Below, in pieces: positions 45,569 through 55,742 of a stretch of DNA of 64,000 nt. The position numbers were made by a program, and so were the translations under genes. Positions within the stretch are counted from its first letter, which is position 1. Every line of letters begins with the position of its first letter. Origin of the DNA: Coriolopsis trogii (Eukaryota; Basidiomycota; Agaricomycetes; Polyporales; Polyporaceae); assembly GCA_020543525.1 (NCBI GenBank), contig JAHYIO010000006.1:496001-560000 (forward strand), in the 5' to 3' direction. The notes below the pieces were generated by a model. The model was not told the origin of the DNA and searched no databases. It saw only the letters and a program-made list of their open reading frames with translations.

Positions 45569-47798
45569 TCAGAGCTCGGCCTGAGGGACGCTTGCGGTTT
45601 GGATGACGTCCGGGATTGATACCTCCACCCACTCGTTCACCCACATGTATCGAGAGAACGAGACGTACAACCACCGGAACCACACCAGCTGTGACCAATG
45701 TTGTCGCATTGCACGATGCGCACGCATATACCCCTCCCAGGACGATACCGCTATCGGAATGCCCGTGCCCTTCTCTTCATCGTGTACGAGTCTGGACCGC
45801 ACTATGGATGCCTTGCTGAGGAGAGGGGAGAGAACGCCCAGGTACTTCTCCTGCAGGGGGACGGTCACCAAGGAGAACAACCGTCTTTGTGGTTTCCCAG
45901 GCGTCATAGGCGGAAGGGAACTAAACAGATGCGAGACTCCTTTGGGGAGGGAGATATGGTTTGGATGTGAGGATATACCGCGGTGATCGAACGTCAATAT
46001 CTGTGTTGGCATTGGCACATACGTTAGCGAGCGACAAAGCTGCAGACAGAGGGACGCACAGTCGAGATGTTGTTCTCTACAACGAACGGCCGTATGACTT
46101 CGGCGATAATTTGTGGCTCCCATTCAGCGGTGAAGTTGTCTTGTAGGCTGCTAGATAGTGCAAGATCACGTCAGTGGAACATGCTAGGCCGCGATGAGAA
46201 TGACGCCGGCACGTATGAGGAGATGAACTATTGCGACAAAAACATCGTTCTCAGCGATGCAGAAAGGCGCGTCAGGCAGACGTCCTGCCGATGGCAGCAG
46301 ATAGGTTCGTGGAGCTGACCTCTGCCGTCTGAGTACAGCATGCAGAAACCGCTTGAAGACGCCAGCAATGTCACCCTGCTCAACCAGTGGCTTGATGCAG
46401 CATGCAGGCTCTCGACATTGCGCTGAGACCACCTGGCCGTGTGGCGTAAAAGCCCCAGCCGGCCCTTGTACGGAAGCAAAATCAGAGTGGCTTCAATGCC
46501 GTTTCGAAACTATGAAGTAGCGCGACATCGACACGCGCATATCTGCCGAAGGCATTTTGAACGACGGCATAATATCAGTGGCTCACGGGAAGTCAAGTAC
46601 ACGCTCAACTGTGTACTTGGCATGCCGTTAGTAGGCTAGGAAGGACGATGTCCGTCCAACGAGAGGGAACATGCACCACGATGACGTCGGAAATTTAGAC
46701 GAGGGTGCGCCTGACACTCGGGCCTAGGACGTGAATACGCCGTAGGTCAACCCTTGATTCGGCGGCGGCTCGCCAGCGGAGCAAGGGTCCGATGAGTGCG
46801 CAGGTAGAGTTGAGCGTAAGCCTGACCCTGAATTTGTGAACGCAGGACGCTGTCCAGAGACGTTCCTGCTGTCTGCCCGGGGCCCATCCGAGCGGCAGCA
46901 ACAGCGTTAGACATTGACAGATACGCTAGCTAGCCCCGAGCGTCCGCTTTGGCATCGAAATCATGTGTGCATCGGTCCCGGAGGCAAGCTGCGCACGTAC
47001 GCGTGCCGCTAGTCCGCCGTGAAGAAGACACAAGGGCGCGAAACGCAGGTGACGGTTGGGCCTGAATATGTACGGCATGAGACGCGTTCGCAGAGTCGAC
47101 GCTTCTGCTGTCCGAAAGAAGCGCTACAGCCCGCCTGAGACAGCGTCGTGAGTTGACAATGTGCTCGTTCGGGGCTTGACTAGCGTGAAGACCCCCGAAT
47201 AGAGACCGCCCATGACAGTGCGGTCTCAGACGGCCACGCCGTGGCGAACGGAGAGTGAGGAGTCTTGGGTTCTAATCCAGCGCGACGAGGTGAAAATGTG
47301 GTAGTGTAGATTGATCTGCTCATATCTTCCAATGCATAAGGCTGGTCCTATCCATAGGAAGAGACACGCATGCACCAGAATAGCGTCGTAGCTTGTTTTG
47401 CAGTCATGACGGATTCATGGGTAATGGGACCAGGAGGCCTGTACTCACGGATGATCAATAACCCATCTCCTCCCTTTTTCAATGCCTAACACATCCAGAC
47501 TGCGTCCGAGTTCATGACGACGGACGTCACCGAGACCATCGGCATTTCCGACAGAGAGACACAGCGAGTACAGCGTGGGAGGGGGCTCTACGGGAGCACT
47601 CAGTAGTGCCAGTATTGTCGGAGCAAAGAACATGCATTCGTCGTCCGGGTGAGCTGTCAAGAGGAGGATGTTCGAAGAGCCCTGGGCGAGGAGTAGGATG
47701 TCTTTATGAGCAGGGTTCGATAGTGATCGCCATAGAAACGAGAGGAGGAGCACAAAAAGCCATGCGGGAGTGAGTCCATACATGACTGTCCCCAGCAT
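45569..47798 (-). CDS. GPI12: PIG-L/GPI12 N-acetylglucosaminyl-PI de-N-acetylase
   Basis: Three exons in transcription order: 47798-47449, 46150-46060 and 46000-45569, giving 290 aa. The enzyme removes the acetyl group from GlcNAc-phosphatidylinositol in the second step of GPI-anchor synthesis, on the cytosolic face of the ER. An N-terminal membrane anchor (about residues 11-24) precedes the zinc/catalytic motif AHPDDE (49-54). NADGLGDVRRHELGRSL and the C-terminal LTFDHRGISSHPNH (second metal-binding His) follow, then HWSQLVWFRWLYVSFSRYMWVN. All family motifs are intact. The first intron, 46151-47448, is 1298 nt, over ten times longer than usual here. The joined frame is exact (HP-SLQDNF), which supports true splicing over two broken halves. 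The longer open frame starts at a GTG (47810); the first ATG is 47798. Confidence 0.85.
46151..47448 (-). other. Oversized intron of the PIG-L gene
   Basis: This 1298-nt stretch starts with gtgagt and ends with ctag in the gene's direction. It has no long ORF of recognised type. A tRNA B-box-like word (gggttctaatcc, about 47270) occurs on the plus strand but lacks a cloverleaf. It probably carries inserted, unidentified repeat DNA. Confidence 0.5.
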
Positions 47799-49268
47799 GA
47801 GTTGCAGCACTCAGTCCATGGGTACGAAGAGAGAGGAGTGCATCAAGCGCAACTGCAAGTCTGTCCGCGACATTCGGGCCGAACCGGTGTCCGGGGTCCG
47901 TCTTTTCCTCCATACAACTCACCGCTCGCCGAACTCATCTTTCGACCTTAACGCAAAACGCAGTGGTCAAGTCATTCTCTCATGTAGGCCGTTGGCCGTG
48001 TTTGCTACAATGCAGTAAGATTGATTTTCAAGCTGTTTTGTTTCACTGCCAGCAGGCACATGGCAGTATTGCGTCTTTTGAATGATCCTCGTCGTGATCT
48101 GTCTGTAGAAGCTGCCAAGGCTTCTCGATGAGAGATTTCTTCTGAAGTGATCGACCAGACTTTTCCCAGTGCCCTCATACAGAGTACTAACCATAATCCA
48201 CAGCTAGACTCAAAAATCAGAGACACGGCCAGCATTTGGTATCATCAAATTGACTGATCATGGTCCTCGATGCGCCAGTGTTCTCGCAAGCTCGGGGCGC
48301 CCCAAGGTCATCAAATTCAAATATATGAGCATCCTCGAGCCTCGAGATCAGCACAGCCGTCAGTTATTGCCCAGAAACATGGCAGCATTCACTCGCTCCG
48401 AGCGGAGTACCGAACTCCTCAGAATTCCGCCCGCTATTCAATACACGGTGCCGACCCAGGGCCCGCCGTGTCTTAGAGAAGTGGTGAGTGGGAGTCATGC
48501 GTAAGGAGTAATTGTAAGCTCAAGGGCCGCGGTAAGGCGTGCTCCGTGGTCGATATTCATCAGTACGCGAGAATGTACGTGCAATTTGGTGAGACATCGG
48601 TTCAAAGACTCGAGGTCAACCGGTCACCACTGACCTAACAGGGGCGAGCGCCCATACACCGCTTCGCTTGCGCGTTCAAGCTTTGGTCGCCGTGTTTCAC
48701 CCATTTGCCGCTCTCCATCATAGCACGCCTCCGGGAGCGGTGGTAGCTCGGGGTGCGCCCGGCCAGCCCGACCAGTTCGGTGGATGTAAGGATCTGACAA
48801 AGGTGAAGATCGTGATGAAGAAATTCTTCGCGTCGATCCGATCTCTGGCTATGGGCCTGGGTGACGGTCTTGCGTCCTACTCTCTTACTCAGCTTTGAGG
48901 TATGCATGTCGTCGTTTCCCCATGAAAGCGTCGAATTCTGACGATTGCAGACACAGGCATAGGCTTATGCATGATCCAGCGGATCCGGAGAAGGGTGTCG
49001 CAGACGTACGTATACCAGGTACGCGCCTGCAAGGGGGATTTGATCCTGCTGACGCCTCTTGCAGTAATGAGCCGGGCGGGCGATGCGCTCCGTCACCGTC
49101 CTCACCTGCTCCAACCGTGAGGCCTGATGGGTCTAACCTTGTTTAACGCCGCAGGCATTCTCTCGGACAAACCACGCGCCAATGCATTCGCTTTGTCGCC
49201 CTGAGCGCTGTGCTGTGCAAAGCTGCTGTCCCCGAATGGTCCTCGCTCCGGGGGCACGGAGAGCCCAG
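47799..49268. other. No gene recognised
   Basis: Short overlapping frames on both strands show no family features. The stretch separates the divergent PIG-L and DUF3455 genes and probably holds their promoters. Confidence 0.45.
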
Positions 49269-49275
49269 TATAAAA
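49269..49275 (+). promoter_or_regulatory. TATA box of the DUF3455 gene
   Basis: A clear tataaaa lies 128 bp before the ATG and is followed by a C/T-rich leader. This layout is typical of well-expressed fungal genes. Confidence 0.65.
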
Positions 49276-49396
49276 GGCCATGAACTAGGTCTCCACACCT
49301 CCAGCGTACTGCTCTGGCCCTTTTTTCTACGCCCTCTTCTTACACTTCCTTCCGAGCCAGCCCCCCCTACCCGACCTTTCTTTCATCTTCGTCACT

Positions 49397-50341
49397 ATGG
49401 TTGCCCTTAACGCTCTCTTTGCCGCCGCCGCCGCCGCTGCGGCCGCCCAGTCCCAGTATGGCGGGAGCAACGTCGTTCAAGACTGGAGTCAAAAGGGGAA
49501 CGCGAACGGCGTGGCCAACTGCGACATCTCCACATTCGTGCCCCAGTTCCCCAGCGGGCAGACCCAGCTCGTCGCCCCTGCCTCAGGCGCGAAGTTCATC
49601 GGCCTCGCGTTCGGGGTGCAAAACTACACGTGCTCTACCAGCAACACCTACACGTACGTCCGATCCCTCTTGCTCGTGTCACCCGCCGACACTGACAATG
49701 ATTGGCTCACTGGTGCGTGTGCGCGCACACAGGAGCGTCGGCGCTGTCGCGGAGCTCATCGACGTCTCCTGCCACGTGAATGACCCCGGGTTCTCGACGA
49801 TCCAACAGGGTCTCTTCGACGTCTGGACGACGCTCATCCCCTCCTCCATCCAGTCTATCATCGACTTCCTCCACGTCGTGAACCCGCCGCAGATCCTCGC
49901 GCAGCACTACTTCGTCCCGAACCCTGTCACAGGCCAGGGCTTGAGCCCGAAGTGGGACTTCACGTCGTCGGGCAAGTTCCAGGGCAACAAGGAGGCGTTC
50001 ATTGTCGCTGGTCCAAAGGGCAACATCCCTGCGCCGGACGACCCGGCAAAGAACATTGCGTGGCTTGATGTTGTGAACATCCAGGGCTCGATCGCTGATG
50101 AGGTCTTCCGCTTCGACACTGTCGGCGGCCAGCCTCCTACTTCGGTATGTTCTTGCTTTGCTCTTAGTATCGTTGAAGCCTGGCTAACGCGAGATCGCAT
50201 GCTCTTTAGTGTACGAGCGGCCAGTCTCCCGACATCTCGGTCAAGTACACTTCGAAGTACAGTAAGTCTTCTCCAGCCCCTCTACCCGTGCTTTCTGTGC
50301 TCAAGCCGCACACAGTCTTTTACGGTGGTAAAATCAACTAA
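49397..50341 (+). CDS. Secreted DUF3455 protein
   Basis: Four exons: 49397-49653, 49733-50144, 50210-50261 and 50316-50341, giving 248 aa. The N-terminus MVALNALF followed by a run of nine Ala and AQSQ is a probable signal peptide (cleavage near residue 18-20). The mature part has the DUF3455 pattern: FIGLAFGVQNYTC, GAVAELIDVSCHV, AQHYFVPNP, GLSPKWDFTS, AWLDVVNIQG, VFRFDTVGGQPPTSC and KYTSKYIFYGG. Four Cys residues could form disulfides. The family is common among secreted proteins of fungi and some bacteria, and its role is not established. The strong TATA box and the pyrimidine-rich leader suggest high or inducible expression. The stop follows KIN directly. Confidence 0.85.
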
Positions 50342-50805
50342 GTGATGATACTGGAGCGATGGGCAGTGTTTATTTGAGGGTCGCGTGATCCTCACACGTT
50401 GGACGATGACTGTAGCCATATGATGCTTTTCTGGTTTCTGCTTATTTTCAATTTCGGACAACCCATCATCATGTATCATCACGAGCTTGATATCCCCTAT
50501 GAGTAGTAAACACTCTTTATTGGTTTGATTATTTTTTGTCACGCTGAGCTCCGAAAGGGGTTGTACTGACATGTCTTGTCGGCGTACAGACCGCATATCG
50601 TATCAGCTAAGGTGTTTCAAGCTTCCGAATTTCTCGGGGTCAGCCCGACGCGCGCAAGTCACGCGTCCAAGTGACTGTGACATAACGCGTAGCTGCAGTC
50701 ACGGTCGCGTCTGCGAGCCCGGGCTGCAGCCTCACGTCGCTTCTTGCTCTCAGCCACCACTCTCCCAACCTAGCTCCCTTCAATCAGCGACATCACTTCC
50801 GTACC
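50342..50805. other. Intergenic region, no gene seen
   Basis: AT-richer 3' flank of the DUF3455 gene (with a cattat/tttatt-rich part near 50500) and promoter of RPA3. Confidence 0.5.
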
Positions 50806-51325
50806 ATGGCTGACTCGAGAGACCGTGCTCCACGCGTAAACAAAGCACTGATGGCGAACTACGTCGGACAGACCGTCAGGCTCATCGCGAAGCTGATAAA
50901 AGTATGTTCGACCCTCCGCGACATGCGTTGCGCGTTCGAAGCTCATTTTCTACATTCGGTTGTGGCAGCTACAAGGCGAGACTGCGTTAGTTGAGGCATC
51001 TGATGGTGGACAGGTGGAAGTGAAGCTTCTCATGGTGAGTCCCCTTTCTCTCTCTGGCACGCGCAACCGGAAGGGTGACGGGTTCGTGGCTGTTCCTAGG
51101 ACTTCCAAGCCGCGAGCACATATCTGGAGATCATCGGTCAAGTCTCGGACGAGCGACATCTGAAGATGCACGGGTATGTGAACATGGGCGACAACGTCGG
51201 TAAGTTCACCTTCTTCTCTCTGAGCGCGCAGGGCGCCGGCTCATGGGACGCGACTTGCAGACATGGATCTTGCGGAGCAGATCGTGCAGATATGGCATGA
51301 CCCAAAATTCTCCAGTCTCTTCTAA
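50806..51325 (+). CDS. RPA3: RPA3, small subunit of replication protein A
   Basis: Four exons: 50806-50901, 50969-51034, 51100-51199 and 51261-51325, giving 108 aa, the usual length for this subunit. The protein is one OB fold. RVNKALMANYVGQTVRLIAKL is the first strand-helix region, LQGETALVEASDGGQVEVKLL the central strands, and ASTYLEIIGQVSDE and MHGYVNMGDNVDMDLAEQIV the last strand and the trimerisation helix. It forms the RPA heterotrimer that coats single-stranded DNA in replication, repair and recombination in the nucleus. Exons and phases all fit. The intron positions are typical short ones of 61-67 nt. Identification is from the conserved pattern and size. Confidence 0.85.
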
Positions 51326-52571
51326 TATCATCTTGCTGTCCGTGCTATGTCTGCCGCTTGGTGAGCCTTCGCAGTTACTCTTTATGTTGACACTCTCACT
51401 CACCCACGATCCTACGGCAGACTGATGTGTCCAGTATTGTATTTGTAGACCCTATTGTATTCACGCATTGTAGACTCGGCGTCCTCGTCCCCATCGAACG
51501 ATCACCGTCGGGAGTGCCCAAGTGAGCCATCCACTGTCAGTTTGCATGGTACTGTTGCGCCGTCTTCGTGGGGTTCTCCGCTTCACTTGCAAGAACATAC
51601 GGTATCACGTCATCGCACTCCATGATGCTCGCAAAAGGATCATAATATATACCCGTCATTATCAAGTATAATCGGTTATATAACAGGAATGTCCGAAGCC
51701 GCTCACGCAAGCTGTATTGTTAGTACGTCGTAATCAATGGCATCCAGGATAGTACGCAAAGGATTAAGCATTGTCCCCCAGACGTTGCGAATTTCGGGTC
51801 AAGGACCCTCGGGGACCCCCACCACATCTCACATTGAGATCCTCGTACGAGACACAGTGTAATAATGAAGGCGGCCAACAACCTGATCGTGGTGAGGGAG
51901 ATGTGGCTGCTCATCACTCTGCTCGGACTTCCACCCCCCCTGAGGCCTGGGCGCAACTCTCAAGTGCGGAGGCACAGGTGAAGACCGTACTGGAAGTATC
52001 TCCGCCGCTCTCTGAGCATGCTCGCGCTTGCTCCGACATGATCCGACGTCTTCGACCATTGACTATGCAATGAGGTTCGTCGTCATGTTTATGCTACACC
52101 AACGACCTCTTCGTCCGTACTCGCCCATGGAGGTCTTATCGGCTTGGGGTAGCCATTGGATCCCAACAGCTCAGCGAGCTTCCTTGACCATGACGGGACA
52201 GGTAGAACAGGTCTTGTTACTCGAAGATCTCCTGCCATTCAGCCCGAATAATCAATCGACGTGTCCTCCAATGCGAACGGCCAGGGCGAGTTGCGCATTG
52301 CATTGGAATGGTGGATGGTACGTAGTTAAAGAGTAATATCTACGTATGCATGCAATGAACGGGTCTACATAGATAGCGCGAGATGTTTTGGAACGATGCC
52401 AACATTATCAATCCAATCCAAGATACGCCTTCAGGACGCAGCGCGTTCCCACTGGGAACACACATTCACATGTCTTGGACAGCGTGACAATGATGCAGTC
52501 AGGACACCCCTCCACAACCACGTAGGGGCAGTAGGGAGCCATACAACAACGCACCGTGAAGAGCAAAGCAG
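51326..52571. other. No gene recognised
   Basis: Short frames only, with no repeats or RNA genes seen. The base composition near 51640-51700 is AT-rich. Confidence 0.45.
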
Positions 52572-53360
52572 TCACTGTGTTTCCCATTCCTTGATCAAAA
52601 ACAGTCCCCTAGACCGAAGCCCTGCGAACGCGGACATGGCCGATTTCTCGCACTTTTCCCACCAGTCCTCGCAGCGAGCGCGGGGTTTGACGACCACTTC
52701 GACGGACTCCAAAGCAGGTTGTCCAGAGCCTCCACGTTGACCACGCCTGTTGCCGATGGTCGTCGGACGCTCAATCCAGTAACTCTGAAAGGCGACTGTA
52801 CGAAGAGTAGGAGGAGTTTGCGCAAGGAGAGCAACGGCGAACTTGCTCAGGAGCGGCTTCTGACAATTCCTATGCAGAATCATGGCCGATATGTCCACCG
52901 TCGGCTTGTCTCCTATCACTGTAAGGATGGTGTTTGTCAACCTCGGATGTCTCAAAGTGAATAAGACTGATCGTACCCTCGAGGGGACTGACCCATGCAG
53001 GCTCGAGCTGACATACGAAAGGAGGAGGAGCCACATTTGAGGTGCAAGGAATGCAGACTTTGCCCCACTCGAGCAGTAACTTTCCGAAGGCTTCAGCCCT
53101 CACCTTAAGCGGGCAGTCAATCTTGAGATCGACTAAAGATCCCACCGCGATAGTTTCTGACAGAGTATTGATCAACGCGAGGGAGGAATGTTCATGGCCG
53201 TACAAGTCCAAACCAAGGTTCCGGAACTCGAGCTAACGGTGAATGCCAAGACGTTCGCCAAATCGAAGCCCCTCCACAGGGACCGTTTGCCGTAAACAGG
53301 GAGAGGATTCGTAGGAACTCGGGCAATGAACACTGTTTGTCCAGGTAACTGTGGACTCAA
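52572..53360 (-). CDS. Uncertain gene of unknown function
   Basis: The minus strand shows several protein-like segments in order: LPGQTVFIARVPTNPLP (about 53350-53300), LEFRNLGLDLYGHEHSS after a possible intron, VDLKIDCPLKVRAEAFGKLL, then TLRHPRLTNTILTVIGDKP, and a C-terminal exon with RTVAFQSYWIERPTT and WWEKCEKSAMSAF ending at 52572. The style resembles the helical repeat part of basidiomycete F-box-like proteins, but no F-box was found. Joining the two main parts needs either an intron of about 46 nt near 52990-53035 or a frameshift. The 5' end is undefined. It could be a decaying gene. Confidence 0.35.
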
Positions 53361-53965
53361 AGGGTACCGGGACGGAAGGGGCTTGAACTTGAAGGTATCG
53401 CGGTATTAGAAGTAACCGTGTTCTGTCCTTGCGACAGTGGCGAACAGACGAAGTCGACCATGCCGAATTGCCCCAAGCCCGGAAGTAAGCCCATGAGGGT
53501 GGCTATTACGACGGTTGTAGCTGGACACAATGAGGTCGGTGACATGTCTTGCCACCCTCCGATGCGCGCGCAGGAATCAGATGATGGTGGCAAAGAAGTG
53601 GCTTGTACGAGATGAATACTGTGCCCGGAAAAGTATTGGACTGCAACTCCTCGGAGTCGACGACAGATCAAGACCAGGGAGCATGTCTTGACATCTTGAT
53701 AGTTGTACCTATATAGTATACTGCCATTTGCGGAGCCTATTATACCGTGTATGGATCGGGAGTTGACTGATGATGATATACAACAGCTTCGACGGTAGGT
53801 CGGTGATTGTGTGGTAGTGAGCCAGGTTAAGATACTCCTTGATCGGTATGGTGGTGGTGAGAGGCAGTGTCCCCACTGCAGTTGTTTGAACAAGTGGCTT
53901 GTCTGTAGGCGATTACGTAACACGACGAATCATGGTCATGGACACACTCGACCTCCAGTTTCGTG
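53361..53965. other. No secure gene left of the transposon
   Basis: A minus-strand frame (53357-53923) is open but shows no family features. It may contain the missing 5' exons of the uncertain gene to the left. Confidence 0.35.
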
Positions 53966-53995
53966 CTATGGTGCACGGCGCCTAGTCACCGCTTA
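53966..53995 (+). repeat. Left 30-bp inverted repeat
   Basis: This pairs with the complement of 59668-59697, with two mismatches (c/t and t/c). Confidence 0.8.
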
Positions 53996-53997
53996 AA

Positions 53998-54320
53998 TCG
54001 GGTTTAAAGGTACTTTTCATGAGTCGAATACCCGCGCGTGGGGTGGATGCCCAGCGGAGAGCGTGCGCGCCCCCGCGCGTCAGCGCGGCGTGCCCCTCCT
54101 GTCTGGTCCGGGGCTGACCGTGTCAGCATCCGCTGTCGGCGAGTAGCCGCCCGTGCAGAGGACCCCTTACCTAGCGGCGGGAGTCGAGGAAAGGGGTCCT
54201 ACCCTTTTGCTCACTCCCATCACGCCCGCTAGGTGAGCGTTGCATATGTTCCTCGCACGACGTACCTTTTGCTCACTCCCATCACGCCCGCTAGTCGCGC
54301 GCGCTCTCAGTTTTAGCTAC
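53998..54320 (+). repeat. Split direct repeat A1 of the Ngaro element
   Basis: This is 323 bp and matches 59036-59358 except for one base. It contains a 30-bp word twice (54203-54232 and 54265-54294) with a period of 62 bp. Confidence 0.92.
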
Positions 54321-54362
54321 TCTTCGTTCTCGAGTATATCGAATCACCATCTTTCGAATCAC

Positions 54363-55742
54363 ATGCCACACGGGAATGGAAGCGAACAGCTGCGTGCTAC
54401 CCAAGCCTCGGGACAGACCCCAGCTGGAGCGTCAGGCACTGGGCCGACATCGTCAGGAACGGCCAGCTCTTCTCGACAGGATGAGTTGCGCGCCGAAGCC
54501 GTTAGACGATGTGAAGAGGTCGTGGAAAATTACCGAAAGAGCGGAGACCCTAGCCAAGAGGTCAGCGCTACCATACACCTGGCCTCAATCCTCAGCCCCC
54601 GCGATGTCGGTCTCACCAACGAGCAAATCAATTCGTCCATGTACTCCTACGTTTCGATGCTCAAAGAGCTCACCAGGGAATGGGAGGGAGTTCGAGGGCG
54701 AGATGCTCGAAGTTTTCAGGCGCCCAACCCTGGAGCAGCGCCTGAGTCAGGCACCAGCGCTCCCGAGCTCGCCGAACCGGCTCCATCGGCTTCGGGACGA
54801 CCCCCCATCGGAGATAGAGACGGATCGTCCTCGGAAGAAGAGGAGGGGGAGGTCTCCGCAGTTTCTGGTGTCGGGCGCAAGAGAGGAAGGGAAACTAGCG
54901 TCGATCTCGACGAGGACGAGCCATCGGGTGGACGAGTCGTGGTCAGACCCGACGAGTCCCAGTACGCGTGGTCCACTTCCGCCAAGATTGCCAGAGTCGC
55001 TCTCCGTCCGGAGCTCGTCAAGACGCTTGATCAGCTCGAGAACTACGGGCGCGACGTCGGGCGTGCGAAGCGAAGTTTACTCAACGCAGGCATCACCCCA
55101 GAGTTCCCGGAGTGCGAGTGGAACAATGTGCTCAGCGGAAGAGCGATCGATCTCGACCAGGTGCTCTCTGGGGCGTACTCCAGCGCTTCCGATGCAAAGG
55201 TCGATCATAAGTTCGGGGATCTGCAGATCACGTTCGGGCAGAAGGAGCCCACGAGGAGGGTCACCGACCCAACGGCCTGGCACTTTGCATTCACCAAGGC
55301 CGTGGAAGCGATCTGCTTCGCCTTCCCACACCGTAGGAGCGAGTTGCTCGCTTATCAGCGGCACATTTTCGGACTGTTTCACGCCTACAGCGCAGCGGCG
55401 CACCCCCGTATCGTCGAGTACGACAAGGCCGTCAGGAGGCACGTCGCCCTCGTGCGGACGATCTCCCTCGACGACTTCCACGCGTTCGGGGAGTTGCGAG
55501 CGAGCTACCTCGACCCGTTGGGGGCAAACGCGGCAGCGATCGCTTCCCCGCTCTCAGAGCGCCCAGGAACGGACGGCAGCGGTAGGACCAAGTCCAGACG
55601 CTCCCCAGAGCCGTGTAAGAATTGGAATCGAGGGAAGTGCGGGCGCCAAGCGAGCGACTGCCGATTCAGGCACGTCTGCCTCCACTGCAAGAGCGGCGGT
55701 CACACTGCCCCCAACTGTACGCGAGTCGGAGAAAATGTCTGA
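54363..55742 (+). CDS. Ngaro ORF1, gag-like zinc-finger protein
   Basis: From ATG 54363 the product is 459 aa. The frame is open further upstream into the A1 repeat (ATG at 54240), but 54363 is the first start beyond the repeat. The N-terminal half is Ser/Pro/Gly-rich, with an acidic patch (SSSEEEEGEVSAV) and a basic one (GRKRGRE). The middle part (about 230-400) looks helical and may be capsid-like. The C-terminus has a CCCH finger (C-x7-C-x6-C-x3-H, CKNWNRGKCGRQASDCRFRH), followed at once by a CCHC knuckle (CLHCKSGGHTAPNC), which fits RNA binding. The stop codon at 55740-55742 overlaps the start of ORF2. It would form the nucleoprotein particle with the element RNA. Confidence 0.85.
   Translation: MPHGNGSEQLRATQASGQTPAGASGTGPTSSGTASSSRQDELRAEAVRRCEEVVENYRKSGDPSQEVSATIHLASILSPRDVGLTNEQINSSMYSYVSMLKELTREWEGVRGRDARSFQAPNPGAAPESGTSAPELAEPAPSASGRPPIGDRDGSSSEEEEGEVSAVSGVGRKRGRETSVDLDEDEPSGGRVVVRPDESQYAWSTSAKIARVALRPELVKTLDQLENYGRDVGRAKRSLLNAGITPEFPECEWNNVLSGRAIDLDQVLSGAYSSASDAKVDHKFGDLQITFGQKEPTRRVTDPTAWHFAFTKAVEAICFAFPHRRSELLAYQRHIFGLFHAYSAAAHPRIVEYDKAVRRHVALVRTISLDDFHAFGELRASYLDPLGANAAAIASPLSERPGTDGSGRTKSRRSPEPCKNWNRGKCGRQASDCRFRHVCLHCKSGGHTAPNCTRVGENV

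Noticed and set aside
47206..47295. Leu/Ser-type tRNA tail (gggttctaatcc followed by gcgcgac) on the plus strand
   Set aside because: No matching 5' acceptor strand and poor stems; perhaps a SINE or tRNA relic inside the PIG-L intron.
54376..55734. Long upstream extension of the RT reading frame, overlapping ORF1
   Set aside because: It only shadows ORF1 in another frame, has low-complexity Ser/Arg/Pro content and no domain. The ATG at 55735 gives the normal start.
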